Source of the DNA: Sabethes cyaneus
Taxonomy: Eukaryota > Arthropoda > Insecta > Diptera > Culicidae
Length of the DNA: 64,000 nucleotides
Direction of reading: 5' to 3'
Assembly: GCF_943734655.1 (NCBI RefSeq)
Contig: NC_071353.1
Coordinates: 138,359,907-138,423,906 of the forward strand
The notes under the pieces are model-generated. The model was not told the origin of the DNA. It searched no databases and saw nothing but the letters and a program-made list of their open reading frames with translations. The position numbers and the translations under genes are program-made. The stretch's first letter is position 1. Each line of letters opens with the position of its first letter. This document shows, one piece after another, positions 54,332-64,000 of this stretch.

Positions 54332-57300
54332 GTCGCGATATCACATGGTCGGTGTTAAATCAGACCAGACCAAGTCGCAAAATTTAAAAAAATGAGTTCG
54401 TGATAGCAAACGATGAAGAATTTCCTAAGTAACATTTTACTCTAATCAGACTACACCTAAATGTTGCAAACAGCCAGATGTTTTTATTCAGTTAAATAAA
54501 TGCCAATACGACCATAAAACATTTGTTTCAGTTTCCGGCTATGACTCTTTTATGTACAATATCTAAGAGCTGTATTATGCAATATAAGAACTCAAAGAAC
54601 TAATACAAAGATTAAACATCTTTGCAAACACTGGCCAATGGAATGTATCCGCAGTTTTCTGAATTCTGAACAGATATTTATATTTTCCGGATCGTAAGAT
54701 TCGGGATTTCTCTCGATATATTCTTGTTGATTTCGCAATAATTTTTCAGCCTTACTTCAGTTTCACCTCGCAGAGCTTATTAAAGTCTGTGAGATTATGA
54801 AACAAAAAAAAAAAAAGAAACACAGTGATTTGTTGACAAACATCTATGACCATTGAAAAAAAAAAACTAAAAAAAAAATTGACAAATAACTAAGCGAAAT
54901 TGAGTACATAAAATGAAGTTGACAACGTTCATTAAAAGTTTAGACAAAATTAAAACCATATTAGGCCAAATTTATACCAGTATCAAGATATTGTCAAGCG
55001 GCACCATCCATTACAGAGCCATAGTGAAAAGCTGGTGTTGAGGATGACTTACAAAACAAAAAGAACCTACTTACAAAAAGAAAATAATGTGCGGAATACA
55101 GCAACCGCCGACCTGTACAGCTTTATCCAGGTTTCTAAAACAACGACCTGATTAGTAGCCATAGAAAGGCATAGTTCGGTTGTCTTTATTCTGATCAAAC
55201 ATCTTTACTGTCGGCATCAGAAACAGAGAAAAGAGTTCAACATTCCTGAACTCAATCTCGTCGCCGTTACTTTTTCCCTTCACTATTGCAGGACAGCTCA
55301 TCAACCCGACAAAATGGTGTGCACCTATACTTTCGGAAGCACACAGAAATAAAAGCGTAGCAATTACAAGAAGTTCGCCAATTAAAAGGGGGAAAGATAA
55401 GCGCAAGGTATTTATACACGCAGGCAATTATCTCCTGCTATTGCTGTCAACCGAACCATCAAACGTCATTGTGGTTCATTATCTGCGAGTGCCGCGCTAT
55501 CGTACCTACCCGGAGAAGCAGAAGGAAATGCTTCTCGATAATGGCATTGATGCGACATGGCAAGGAAGGGGGTCCGTCTCTCCGCGGTGCCAACTCCTGA
55601 AAGATGTTCTTCCGTCGTCATTTCGCGTATTTCGGTTCGGTGCCCGGAACTAAAACGACGACTGAAAGCAAATGCTCTTTCTTTCGTTATTGTAATGATT
55701 ATTACTGTTGGGGCTATCATCCTGGAATTGTACTCAAGGTGAACGGACCAATTGAAACTGAAAGAAGGGCAATTTAAATGCAAATTTTACGCCTACTGCT
55801 CCGCACCGAAAGAGGGGAGGGGTCCACCAACCGAAAGAATTTCGGAACTAATTTTTAACGGTGTTGAAAGTTCGGAATTCTAAATAATAAACTTATCTGA
55901 AAAGAAAGTAGTAACGTAGAATGATCGACCAATTTATCGAGTTCCATCCCTTATTCCTTGTCATATTCAAATAGAGAACTCAATTACACAAAAGATCAAA
56001 TACCTGATAGAGGACACATCTTGGGAGCGTCTTACAACAACAACAACAACAACGATTCAAACGATTTCTTCCTTCTTTTTAAGGTAATCCTTCAGACATC
56101 CGACTTTCCCCAGCCACGGAGGCAGTACCGCACCGAACCGCCAAGCACCGGGCATCAAACGGCTGTGTGTACTTTTTATTTAACTTTTTAATTAAATAAC
56201 TACGCGCTTTTCCACCGGATCCGGAGTGCAAAATTTATGCGTCTATCTGAAAGTAATAAAAATCACGAGGCCGCCGCCTCCGGGATTCGAAGCAAAAGGT
56301 GCCGGTTCTTCCGGTTTACTTCTCCAAGTGAACGAACGAACGAACGAACCGGGAGGAAGGTAATTAAACATTCCTTTTGCCCGAGCTGAGTTTCACCGCC
56401 GGAATGCTTCCGAGCTACGGAGTGCCGGCACACTGATTTTTAACGTTGATTGTTTATGTTTACTTTCGAGTTCTCTCGTTTTAACAACTGGCAGATTTTG
56501 AACTGGCCCGTCCATTGCATTCGATGGAATAACGATGGAGCCTCGGAGAGCAGGAGGAATTCATTACACGGTCGAACGGTTTGTCATAGTCGGAATGCTC
56601 AAACCGGAGACCGAGTACCGGGCGAACCAACTTGAGTTAGTTTTAATTTTTTATGCAAATTGATTAAGATGTTGATTGTACGGTGGTGGCGCCCGCCGTT
56701 CGGTTCCTGTTGGAGGTGGTCCCGGGGAAAAAGGCGATTTATGGCCTGCTAATTCCCCCGGGGGTGGGGTATCAAGTTTGCCGGATTTTACGATAACAAA
56801 CTACGGAAGGTGATTATATGGATTGGCTGGTTGGGATCGTTGTGGTTTTAGGATTTCATTACGATGTTTGATTTGGATTTCCTTTGATGAAGTTGAAGAG
56901 GAGTTTGTACTGCCGAAGCGCCACACACTCGCCCACTACTGGTCAAGGACAATTCACAGCGCAACAACGCAAACGTTTACATTACACATTCGCATGGTCC
57001 GGCTCAGTACCTAGTACCATTGGATTGTAATGTATGCTTGTTTGCGGCTGTCCATGGTTTCGGATGGTTGCAGTGTCAACCGCGCTAATTTAGAGTTGCA
57101 AACCAGAATTAAGTACTTTATGGAAATGTGGTTTGACATCTGGTTGTGGTACATACCTTCATGCGATACCGGGTGGCATTGGCTTACCGGTCGGTACTGG
57201 AACCGGTTCGAGTGGAATTGCACCGACGGACGGTCACACGAATGGCAGAGCGCTAGGTGGCATTAGGACATAATTTTCGAACATTATAATTCGAAACCTG

Positions 57301-58434
57301 GCACTTAGTCGTGCCCTGTCGTGCGCAGCCCAGTTGCCTCTTCGAATCTGGTAGAATTCAACCTAAACACTATTAATTATTGTTAAAAATTAATCGCTGA
57401 TGTAAATTATTTTGTCTGAAAGAATTAATTAGCATTTAGCTTTACTTTTCCGTTAGGTTAAATGATGAATTTAAAATATATTTGAAAGATAATCTAAACT
57501 GAAAACACCCAAACTCAAGAGGAGTAGTAAATTGCCTAGTAAAACATTACGGTTCTAAATATTTCTAAACAGACATAAAGAAAGTTTGAACAAAACCGGA
57601 GTACTTTTTTCAACATAAATAAGGCTTATACAAATTTGAAAAAAAGTTTATGTCACCCCCCCCCCTTTAAAAATTTTCGAAATGTGAAGGGGCAAAAAAA
57701 TAAAGCGTTATATCATTATGTTGCATTCTTTAGTGTATAAGCAGGTTTTTTACAGTTCAACGAGTTTACAACTCCAAATTATTCAATATGTGCAAAGTTA
57801 AAGCAATTATCTCGTTAGTATTGATCAACTTTTTTCACCAACTAAGCTTTCTGGTTCCTGCTGCAAGTCACAGGCAACTATTGTACTTAACCTTTAAGTT
57901 TCCGACGTTGCAAATTGAGGTGCTTGCAATAAAACTTTTGGCTCCACCTACTTTAAATTTGTTTCCATTTCAATTCATCTTGTTTTAAAAGAACCGAATT
58001 TGATTGAGACAAAAACCAATCAAACAATATATTAGTGAAACTCGGTACCATTTTTGACGGAGATATTCCGAATTGCAGTGGGATTATTTTTTCCGTCGTA
58101 TTTAAACATAGAAATACGACACATTAGACACTCCGAAATATCAACTATCGGAGCTTTCGGGGCTCCAAATTGGTCATTTTATTCCGTTGTATCCAAGTAC
58201 TTACCCTAATTTTGGATGTTAGGGGCGTAAAACTCAAAGATTTTACCATGCGTTGGATACATGCAGAAAGGATGTCACGAACTGTTCGAAACTTGAAATT
58301 TTCTGACTATGATTGTTATGATTATTATTGGGATCAATGGAGGCCCTACCATAACATCAAATCAAATCAAAGTTATTTTGCTTTTTTGAGCTAGATAAGG
58401 ATTTCCTATCTCCCAGAGCTAGATAAGGATTTCT
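54332..58434. other. Non-coding DNA, no confident gene
   Basis: About 4 kb of mixed composition. A 91-codon minus frame (55152-55427) has a hydrophobic N-terminal stretch like a signal peptide, but a TATAAATA box (55417-55424) overlaps its start codon region and no family is recognised. Others (55441-55653, 57030-57266, 57788-57988 plus) are unsupported. Small features: an A-rich stretch at 54806-54885, ACAACAACAACAACAAC at 56036-56052, a short CGAA tetranucleotide run at 56331-56348, and a poly-C run at 57655-57665. Confidence 0.45.
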
Positions 58435-58583
58435 GAATCTCGGCTGGAAGAGGCTGTTAGAGTTAATAGCATCGTAGCAACTGGCCCTGAAATTGTCCTG
58501 GACTCTAACAGCTTAACAGCTGCTGCGAATTTTGTCGTATGAAAACAGAAGGTAGCACCTAGGCTTTGCTTTGCTTTAGAGGA
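58435..58583 (+). mobile_element. tRNA-derived SINE, body and 3' tail
   Basis: TGAATCTCGGCTGG, GAGGCTGTTAGAGTTAATAG, GCAACTGGCCCTGAAATTGT and CCTGGACTCTAACAGC match the split SINE at 21605-22375. The tail ends AGGTAGCACCTAGG followed by GCTTTGCTTTGCTTT. The tRNA-like head is mostly missing; a duplicated AGCTAGATAAGGATTTC lies just upstream (58391 and 58419). Confidence 0.78.
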
Positions 58584-59639
58584 TTTCCTATGCGCAGTGA
58601 GTACTCTCCGAACTTTTCTGGTACGTTCATCATTTAGTTATCAATCTTGCTGAACGATTTGAGAGTGTTGCGAATTTATTCAAAAAAATAAGTCAAGGTG
58701 ATCGAACCACTGCCAGAAGGAATCAAAGATGCCAAAGAGTTGGGAGCTTTTTCGCTCGACAAATAGTTGTTATCGAAACGATTTGCATCCTTAATATACA
58801 AAAGTAAACACGTTATTGTTGAAGACAAACATCAGCTTAGGAACGGCCTGATATTCAAGACGAAAAGGTTAACCAAGAAACAAGCGTTTTCAAACGTGAA
58901 TAGTTTCAGAGATTTGTTTTCTTGAAATATGTCGGTAGCACAGCATATGCGTTCCAAGTAAAAAGGTTGTAATGACCTAAACTACTGTTTTCACACTATG
59001 ATTATGATTAGATTATTCAAATGAAGGTCAAGTTATACGTTTGTGGCTCTCTAAGGTGATCCTGTGGCACTCCACTATTATCAAACTACTTTATGTGCTT
59101 GGTTTGAAAAATTTTGATGGTTGGTTTGGATCGAACTGAAATTTAAGTACTGTACAAAATTCTTGTTTTAAATTTTCAATAATATGCAAAAATAAACACT
59201 GGTTTCTACTCTTTTGTTTAGTTATTGAAGTTTTGATATTATTATTTTTTCGATGCCCCCCCCTTCAACAATATTTTGAGACCAGGACATAAACTTTTTG
59301 TCAAATTTGTATAAGCCTAAAGCCATATGTAAAAGAAAGTATGCGAATGCTACTCAAGGCTGTCAGCCTTGGGCGTCTGTTCCCATATCATCAGGAGTAG
59401 TCCTTGACGGCTTGATGATTCTTCAATTTTGGGAATTTTAGGTTACGAGCGCCTCACAACAGCGATTGATCTAGAGCGAGCTTTTTGTTGTCTTAGCACT
59501 AAAGCTAAGATAGCAGCCCAATCACGAGACTCGGTAGCGTGACTCTGGTAAGACAATCTGTCTAAACCTACCTGACTACGAACAAGCAACAAAATTCAAC
59601 TCGGTACATGGAATGGATGCTTGGTAACTGGTAACGTCA
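58584..59639. other. Non-coding DNA
   Basis: AT-rich, no recognisable gene or repeat apart from a poly-C run at 59255-59263. Confidence 0.5.
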
Positions 59640-60080
59640 TCGCGTAAAAAGGCTGCCTACAGGCCACCTAAGAGTTACGTAACCAGTTGAGGTCCCGTAG
59701 CCTGCAACTCCGTACAAAACTCGCGCCCTATAAAACGCTAGTTCTCCCGATGGTACCCTACGGCCACGAAGCGTGGAAATTGAAAGAGAGCGACCGAAAA
59801 GCTCTTGGCGTTTTTGAGCGTAAGATCCTGCGATCACTTCTTGGCGGCATATTAGACGAAAGAGTGTGGCGCAGACCCATGAATCATGAAATATATAAAG
59901 TATACAACGATGTGGATATTGTGAAGCGACTAAACCACGGCAGGCTACAATAGGCAAGTTGGATGAGCGATGTTGGCGTAGCTGCTAAAGCAGCGGCTGT
60001 TAGGGACGACAGGAGAGCGGCAGCCCAAGACCGAGAAAAGTGGAGACGGGTCCTGAATTCGGCATGAATTCGATAAGTGG
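59640..60080 (+). pseudogene. LINE ORF2 C-terminal fragment
   Basis: The plus frame reads LRTKLAPYKTLVLPMVPYGH, then EAWKL, ALGVFERKILRSLLGG and WRRPMNHEIYKVYNDVDIVK. A stop follows at GGCTACAATAG, and then SWMSDVG and DREKWRRVL in the same phase. This is the conserved C-terminal region downstream of a LINE reverse transcriptase. The same family contributes the 51515-51690 scrap and probably 13850-14112. Confidence 0.75.
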
Positions 60081-61139
60081 AGTGTAGCCGAAAAAGTCAA
60101 GTAAGTAAAGGTTGAAGCAGGTATTATTGGACATAGTTGAAGACGACAGAATTTCAAAAATTAATTCGTGGTCCGGTTGTAAGCAAATGATGGAGTTGCC
60201 GCAAATCACTCAGATAAAAATGAAAATCCTTTTACTTCCGCCTGGCTCAACCTCGGTTCTGAAACCGTCAGAGATATATATTAATCTGCCATTTAAAGAT
60301 GTCATACGAAAATTATAAATAAAATTCGATGGTATCACAATTTTGACAGAGCGGAACAATGTATTGGCAATTCTAAACATGCTTTGGTACCAAGGGTTGA
60401 GAGTGGTATCGGACCGACTTCATTGATGAACATCCATATGAATTTGATACACCAGCGTAAATTTGTCTTCATTTTTCAGGATACGCAACATGCAAAAAAC
60501 AATCTTTTGTTTTTTAAAATAGTCTCCTTGTGAGCTACACTTTTGCTGCATTGATGCGCTCAAACATCGGGATACAAAGGTGTTCTCAAATGTGAACTCC
60601 CTAGTATAAATTGTGCAAACAACAGTGTAACACAAACCGATTTATTACAAATACAACTCATGCTTTAAGTCAGAGATTAAAATAATATGAAATTGCATAA
60701 AATAATAAATAAACCAATTGATTTCCCCCGCATTGTTTAGCATAACAGTTTCATTCAGAACACCAAACATGCGTACCGCAATTAACGAGTAGAAAAACTT
60801 AATAACACTTCCAGGTGAACGAAAAAATGATTTTAGAAAAGCTTGTTGCATAGTCTAATCATCATTTTTCAAACAATATCATTTTCCTTTTGATCTGTTA
60901 CATAAACGTTTCGGATATTCACAATATACCATGCGCCTCCATTGAGTCCCCTGCTCATACAAATTTCAAGTTTTCTCAAAAAAATTCCATAGGCTACAAC
61001 TATACGAGCAGTGTAGTGAATTTCTGGATCGACATGGCTACACTATGGTGTATATGGTTAAGTTCTAAGCCTGTGACCGATAGTGATGTTTCCTTGTGAG
61101 TAAAGTGTGAATTTTTCTCTTCTCTTTTTTTATTCTGAG
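60081..61139. other. Non-coding DNA
   Basis: AT-rich stretch with no recognised gene. Short frames (60420-60635 minus, 60645-60851 minus) are unsupported. Confidence 0.5.
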
Positions 61140-61975
61140 ACGGCGAGACAAGCGTTCTATGCACAGCTGCAAGCGAGATACAACAGCTATTTATCACGGA
61201 AGACAGATTGGGTAGAATACGCACGGCCGTCAATGAGGCCGCTACTGCGGTGCAAGGCCGACGACATTGTCTTGCTCGCATAACGCCGAAACGATATGCA
61301 GGGCAAGTTAGATAACCTCTCCGAGAGCTTCCAGGCAGTAGGTCACACAGTCAATGTAGCAAAAACTAAGTCTGAAGTTTTTGGAGCGTCTTAGTAGAAT
61401 ACGAAACCTGGAAATTAAATAAAAAGAAGACTTTTCCAATTTAATTCTACTATGTATATTTTACTATTGACAGATACGTATTTCGCCTCAGTTCGAAAAC
61501 AGACACTGAGGAAGCCTGCAAATCGTAGGCGAAATACGTATCTGTCAAGAATAAAATATACATGGTAGACAACAAGTCGAGCAGGTAGATGCCTTTCACT
61601 ATCTTGGTAGCCAGACAACACCCGATGGTGGTACCAAGACTGATATAGCGACACGGATCAGGAAGGCCATCGTCGGTATCATCAACGGCCGATAGCCACA
61701 AACATTCGTGAACGTAGGTGGAAGTGGATCGGTCACACCTTGAGGAAAGAAGCGAACGAGGTTTGCAGAGAAGCACTCGACTGGAATCCACAAGGACAGC
61801 GTAGAAGACGCAGACCCAGAGGCTCATGGCGACGCAGCCTAGCCAACGACATCCGGGCTGTAGACGAGATCCTATCCTGGCAACAGGTAAAAGCCATGGC
61901 GGGTAACCGTCAGCAGTGGAGATCTCTGATTTCATCCCTTTGTTCTGCCGGACCGGCGGACATGGACACATAAGT
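61140..61975 (+). pseudogene. RTE-type LINE fragment, internally deleted, with foldback insertion
   Basis: Plus frames carry QAFYAQLQARYNS (endonuclease-like), then ADDIVLLAHNAET with the catalytic Asp pair, MQGKLDNLSESFQAVGHTV and KTKSEVFGAS. After an insertion (about 61390-61566), a YLGSQTTPDGGTKTDI-type segment follows, and then the C-terminal part (RKWKWIGH- and SLANDIRAVDE-like). Compared with 21044-21487, a block between RIRKA and the IATxIRE region is deleted. The 3' end is a TAAGTAAGTAAATAAG short tandem, typical of RTE. Confidence 0.8.
61452..61563. mobile_element. 112-bp foldback hairpin inside the RTE LINE
   Basis: Arms 61452-61488 and 61527-61563 are inverted complements over about 37 bp with two or three mismatches, including GACAGATACGTATTTCGCCT. 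The loop of about 38 nt contains its own CCTCAG/CTGAGG stem. Similar GATACGTATTTCG hairpins are, to my recollection, dispersed in culicine genomes. Confidence 0.8.
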
Positions 61976-62303
61976 AAGTAAATAAGATGGAGGGAAAAAG
62001 AAAGAGAATTTGGCCAAGTACCGACAAGCGCGAAACGAGGAGTTTTCTGAGGAAAGAAAAAGCGAAAAAGAAGGACAGATATCAAGAAAGCTAATTATTC
62101 ATTCATTATTATTAATTTATCATTCAGTCCATTAAATTATCTTTTTGAAACATATAAAAATTCGGAAATCCGCCAGGTTGTTTTCGCTGAGATGTAGCAG
62201 TTTGAATTTGGGTATTTTCTCTTGTAAATTTGGGTAGTAGTAGTTTAGAGTTTATTTTTTACACTGTATTTTTATTTCTATCAGTTTTTCGAAAATTGGA
62301 AAA
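61976..62303. other. Non-coding DNA
   Basis: Purine-rich stretch at 61985-62090, then AT-rich DNA leading into a transposase remnant. Confidence 0.5.
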
Positions 62304-62880
62304 AATGGGGTCACCCGAAAAGAAACGTCGCAAATTGATTTCCCGCAAGCTCCTGGAAAATCCTCAACTCTCTTAGCGGGACATCAGAATACAACTCGGA
62401 ATCGTGCACTCAACTGTGAGTCGAGTAGTTAAACGTTACTACGAAACTCTGAGCATCGAACGGAAGGAGAAATGCGGTCAGAATGGATGTTCTATTAGTG
62501 ATTAGGATCACAAGCGTGTCGTGGAAAAGTTTAAGCGGAATCCCAATGCTTCGGTCTGGGATGTGGCCAAAAAGGTCAATCTGTCCAAGTCTTTCGTTCG
62601 GAGAGCCAAGCAACGGGAGGGACTGCACCCGTACAAAGTGCAGAAGGCTCCAAATCTGGATGAACGGGAAAATACGGTGGGAAAGTCACTAGCCCGGAAA
62701 CTGTACGCCCAGATGCTGACGAAACCTCATTGGCTCATCATGGATGATGTTACGTCGGCGAACTTCCAGCAGCTTTCGGGGCTACTGTTCTTCACCACCC
62801 AGCACAATTTGGTGTTCCAGAGAAAACAAGGAAGTAGAAACTTTCAAAGTTTGCCAAGAAATAGATGAACTGGGTCAAAG
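62304..62880 (+). pseudogene. IS630-Tc1-mariner transposase, N-terminal part, decayed
   Basis: From ATG 62304 the frame reads a first helix-turn-helix (KLLENPQLS, stop, RDIRIQLGIVHSTVSRVVKR), then a second (RNPNASVWDVAKKVNLSKSFVRR). The start of the catalytic domain follows, with LYAQMLTKPHWLIMDDVTSANF, whose IMDD carries the first catalytic Asp. Stops and a late shift are present, and the second and third catalytic residues are missing. The IMDD-x-T context resembles mosquito DD37E elements, but the spacing cannot be checked because the rest is lost. Confidence 0.78.
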
Positions 62881-64000
62881 AAGTTAAATTTGGATGACTC
62901 ATCTGCAAAAATAATATCTTACTGGGAAGATGTTTAGCTCAGATGGTCGTCGCTTTGTATGGAGAAACTCAAACGAAAAGCTAAATGTAAAAAACATGAA
63001 AGCATAGCGCATAGGTTAAACACGGTTAATGGATCAACATTAGAAATTAAATACAGCAATCCCCCCAATAAAGAGATTTTTTGTCCTGTGTGGACTCATC
63101 ACTGCATTGCACTGTCACATAAGGACGTTAATAGGAACTGCGTTAATGGAAACCATCTTAATGGAGTCTACGTAGCATATGGCAATTGACTTAATTGTTT
63201 CCAACATGGAATAACTCGTGATCTTGACCGTTGATGTCTTCGCGCTAGCGTATATGTAATCCTCTTATACAGGCTGTATCTTGTGCTGCTGACTATCTTG
63301 AAAGTTGCGGTCCTCGGGAAGGTCCATCTGCTACCATACCTTTGTGACAAACATATAAAACTACTTCCAGTCAATGACTGATATTGCGGCTGAATCCTTG
63401 TCAAGACTGGAGCAAGAAGCAGGCGACTCCGTAATAGTGTTTTACTCCCGTCTAATGGCAATACCGATTATGCTGAGACAATTCTAACGATCAAGATAGG
63501 TTCGTCCATTCGCAGCTTCTTTAGGGTTTGATCAATAAGAACATCGTGAAAACAGCTAGAACGTGCGAGCAGGTTCAATCAGTGTCTCGTAACGAAGCTT
63601 TTGAAGTGCAAAGATCAGTAAATGAACATTTAGTGTATGTCAAACGTTGGAATCAACCATCTTTAGACTACCCTACTAGCACGGTTGTTACAAATTAGTT
63701 GTGGTAACCGAATTATGACTAATTTCAGTCGTAATCCGGTTGCTTCAACTAAATGGACCTAAAATGTGATACTTGGGTACGGAATCGATAGCAAACTTAC
63801 AAGATCGAACAAATCAAATAACCGATCGCAAGTAAAATAATATCAATCAGGCCGCCGAAATCTACAGGACCGTGTACGTCGTTCCAGATGTTCAAGAAGC
63901 CATTCTTTTCCCCACAAGAACTATCCTTGTCCGGCACTGCGGACATCCCGTTCCGCTCAAAATGCTGTGGACATCCCGTTTTGCCGAAATTCTGCGAACA
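62881..64000. other. Non-coding DNA with one dispersed-repeat copy
   Basis: At about 63243-63330, CGCTAGCGTATATG and then CAGGCTGTATCTTGTGCTGC...CTCGGGAAGG match the repeat at 20955-21058. The rest shows no recognised gene; the 63168-63461 minus frame overlaps the repeat and is not called. Confidence 0.55.

Noticed and set aside
55152..55427. 91-codon minus ORF with a signal-peptide-like start
   Set aside because: A TATAAATA box overlaps the first codons, so its own promoter would exclude the start; no known family.

Overview
The window looks like repeat-dense euchromatin from a mosquito, most likely a culicine. The evidence is indirect. There is one clear gene, a secreted leucine-rich-repeat protein resembling mosquito LRIMs, and one intact elongator tRNA-Met gene. 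The rest is dominated by RTE- and Jockey-type LINE fragments, tRNA-derived SINEs, MITEs, a Helitron, IS630-Tc1-mariner remnants and a Ty3/gypsy element. Nothing bacterial or viral-genomic is present. All assignments were made by reading the sequence; no database search or alignment was run, and identities are estimates by eye.

Layout. 1-2787 is non-coding. 2788-5480 is an A-rich block of 7-bp satellites (AAGAAAC, AAATCGG, AAAAACG, AAAAGGC). 7840-10674 is a 2,835-bp uninterrupted GACT tetranucleotide array. 10675-14112 holds T-rich low-complexity DNA, a SINE, the first copy (A) of a 1.3-1.7 kb repeat family and two LINE scraps. 16380-24480 is a second heptamer satellite, the same AAAAGGC family in the opposite orientation, grading into degenerate T-rich satellite that is split by a 781-bp retroposon-like insertion with a 22-bp target duplication and by a 4.5-kb composite insertion. 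24846-26516 is copy B of the repeat family. 27047-28046 is the LRR gene, with one 73-bp intron and a TATA-less Inr+DPE promoter. 29490-35120 is a LINE graveyard on the minus strand (RTE, then Jockey), riddled with MITEs. 37400-38170 is a decayed DD37D transposase. 38519-46265 is a CTACTCAC-type satellite into which a young 5.5-kb gypsy element inserted (230-bp LTRs differing by one base); a 357-bp hAT MITE later split its gag. 46359-47736 is a non-autonomous Helitron with internal tandem repeats. 49487-49559 is tRNA-Met. 51120-51910 holds LINE scraps, 53130-54331 a 13-bp minisatellite, and 58435-62880 further SINE, LINE and transposase remnants.

How the parts relate. Only the LRR gene and the tRNA look like host genes under selection. 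The order of several insertions can be read from nesting: satellite, then gypsy, then hAT MITE; SINE, then a TA-type MITE; RTE LINE, then two MITEs of different superfamilies; RTE LINE, then a foldback hairpin; Helitron, then a 64-bp LINE 3' end. In three cases the interrupted coding frame or host repeat fixes the target duplication. I did not find a convincing new multi-gene system. The most distinctive structures are the stop-free heptamer satellites, the exceptionally pure GACT array, and the gypsy/hAT nested insertion with a dimeric ACCCGA-rich MITE.
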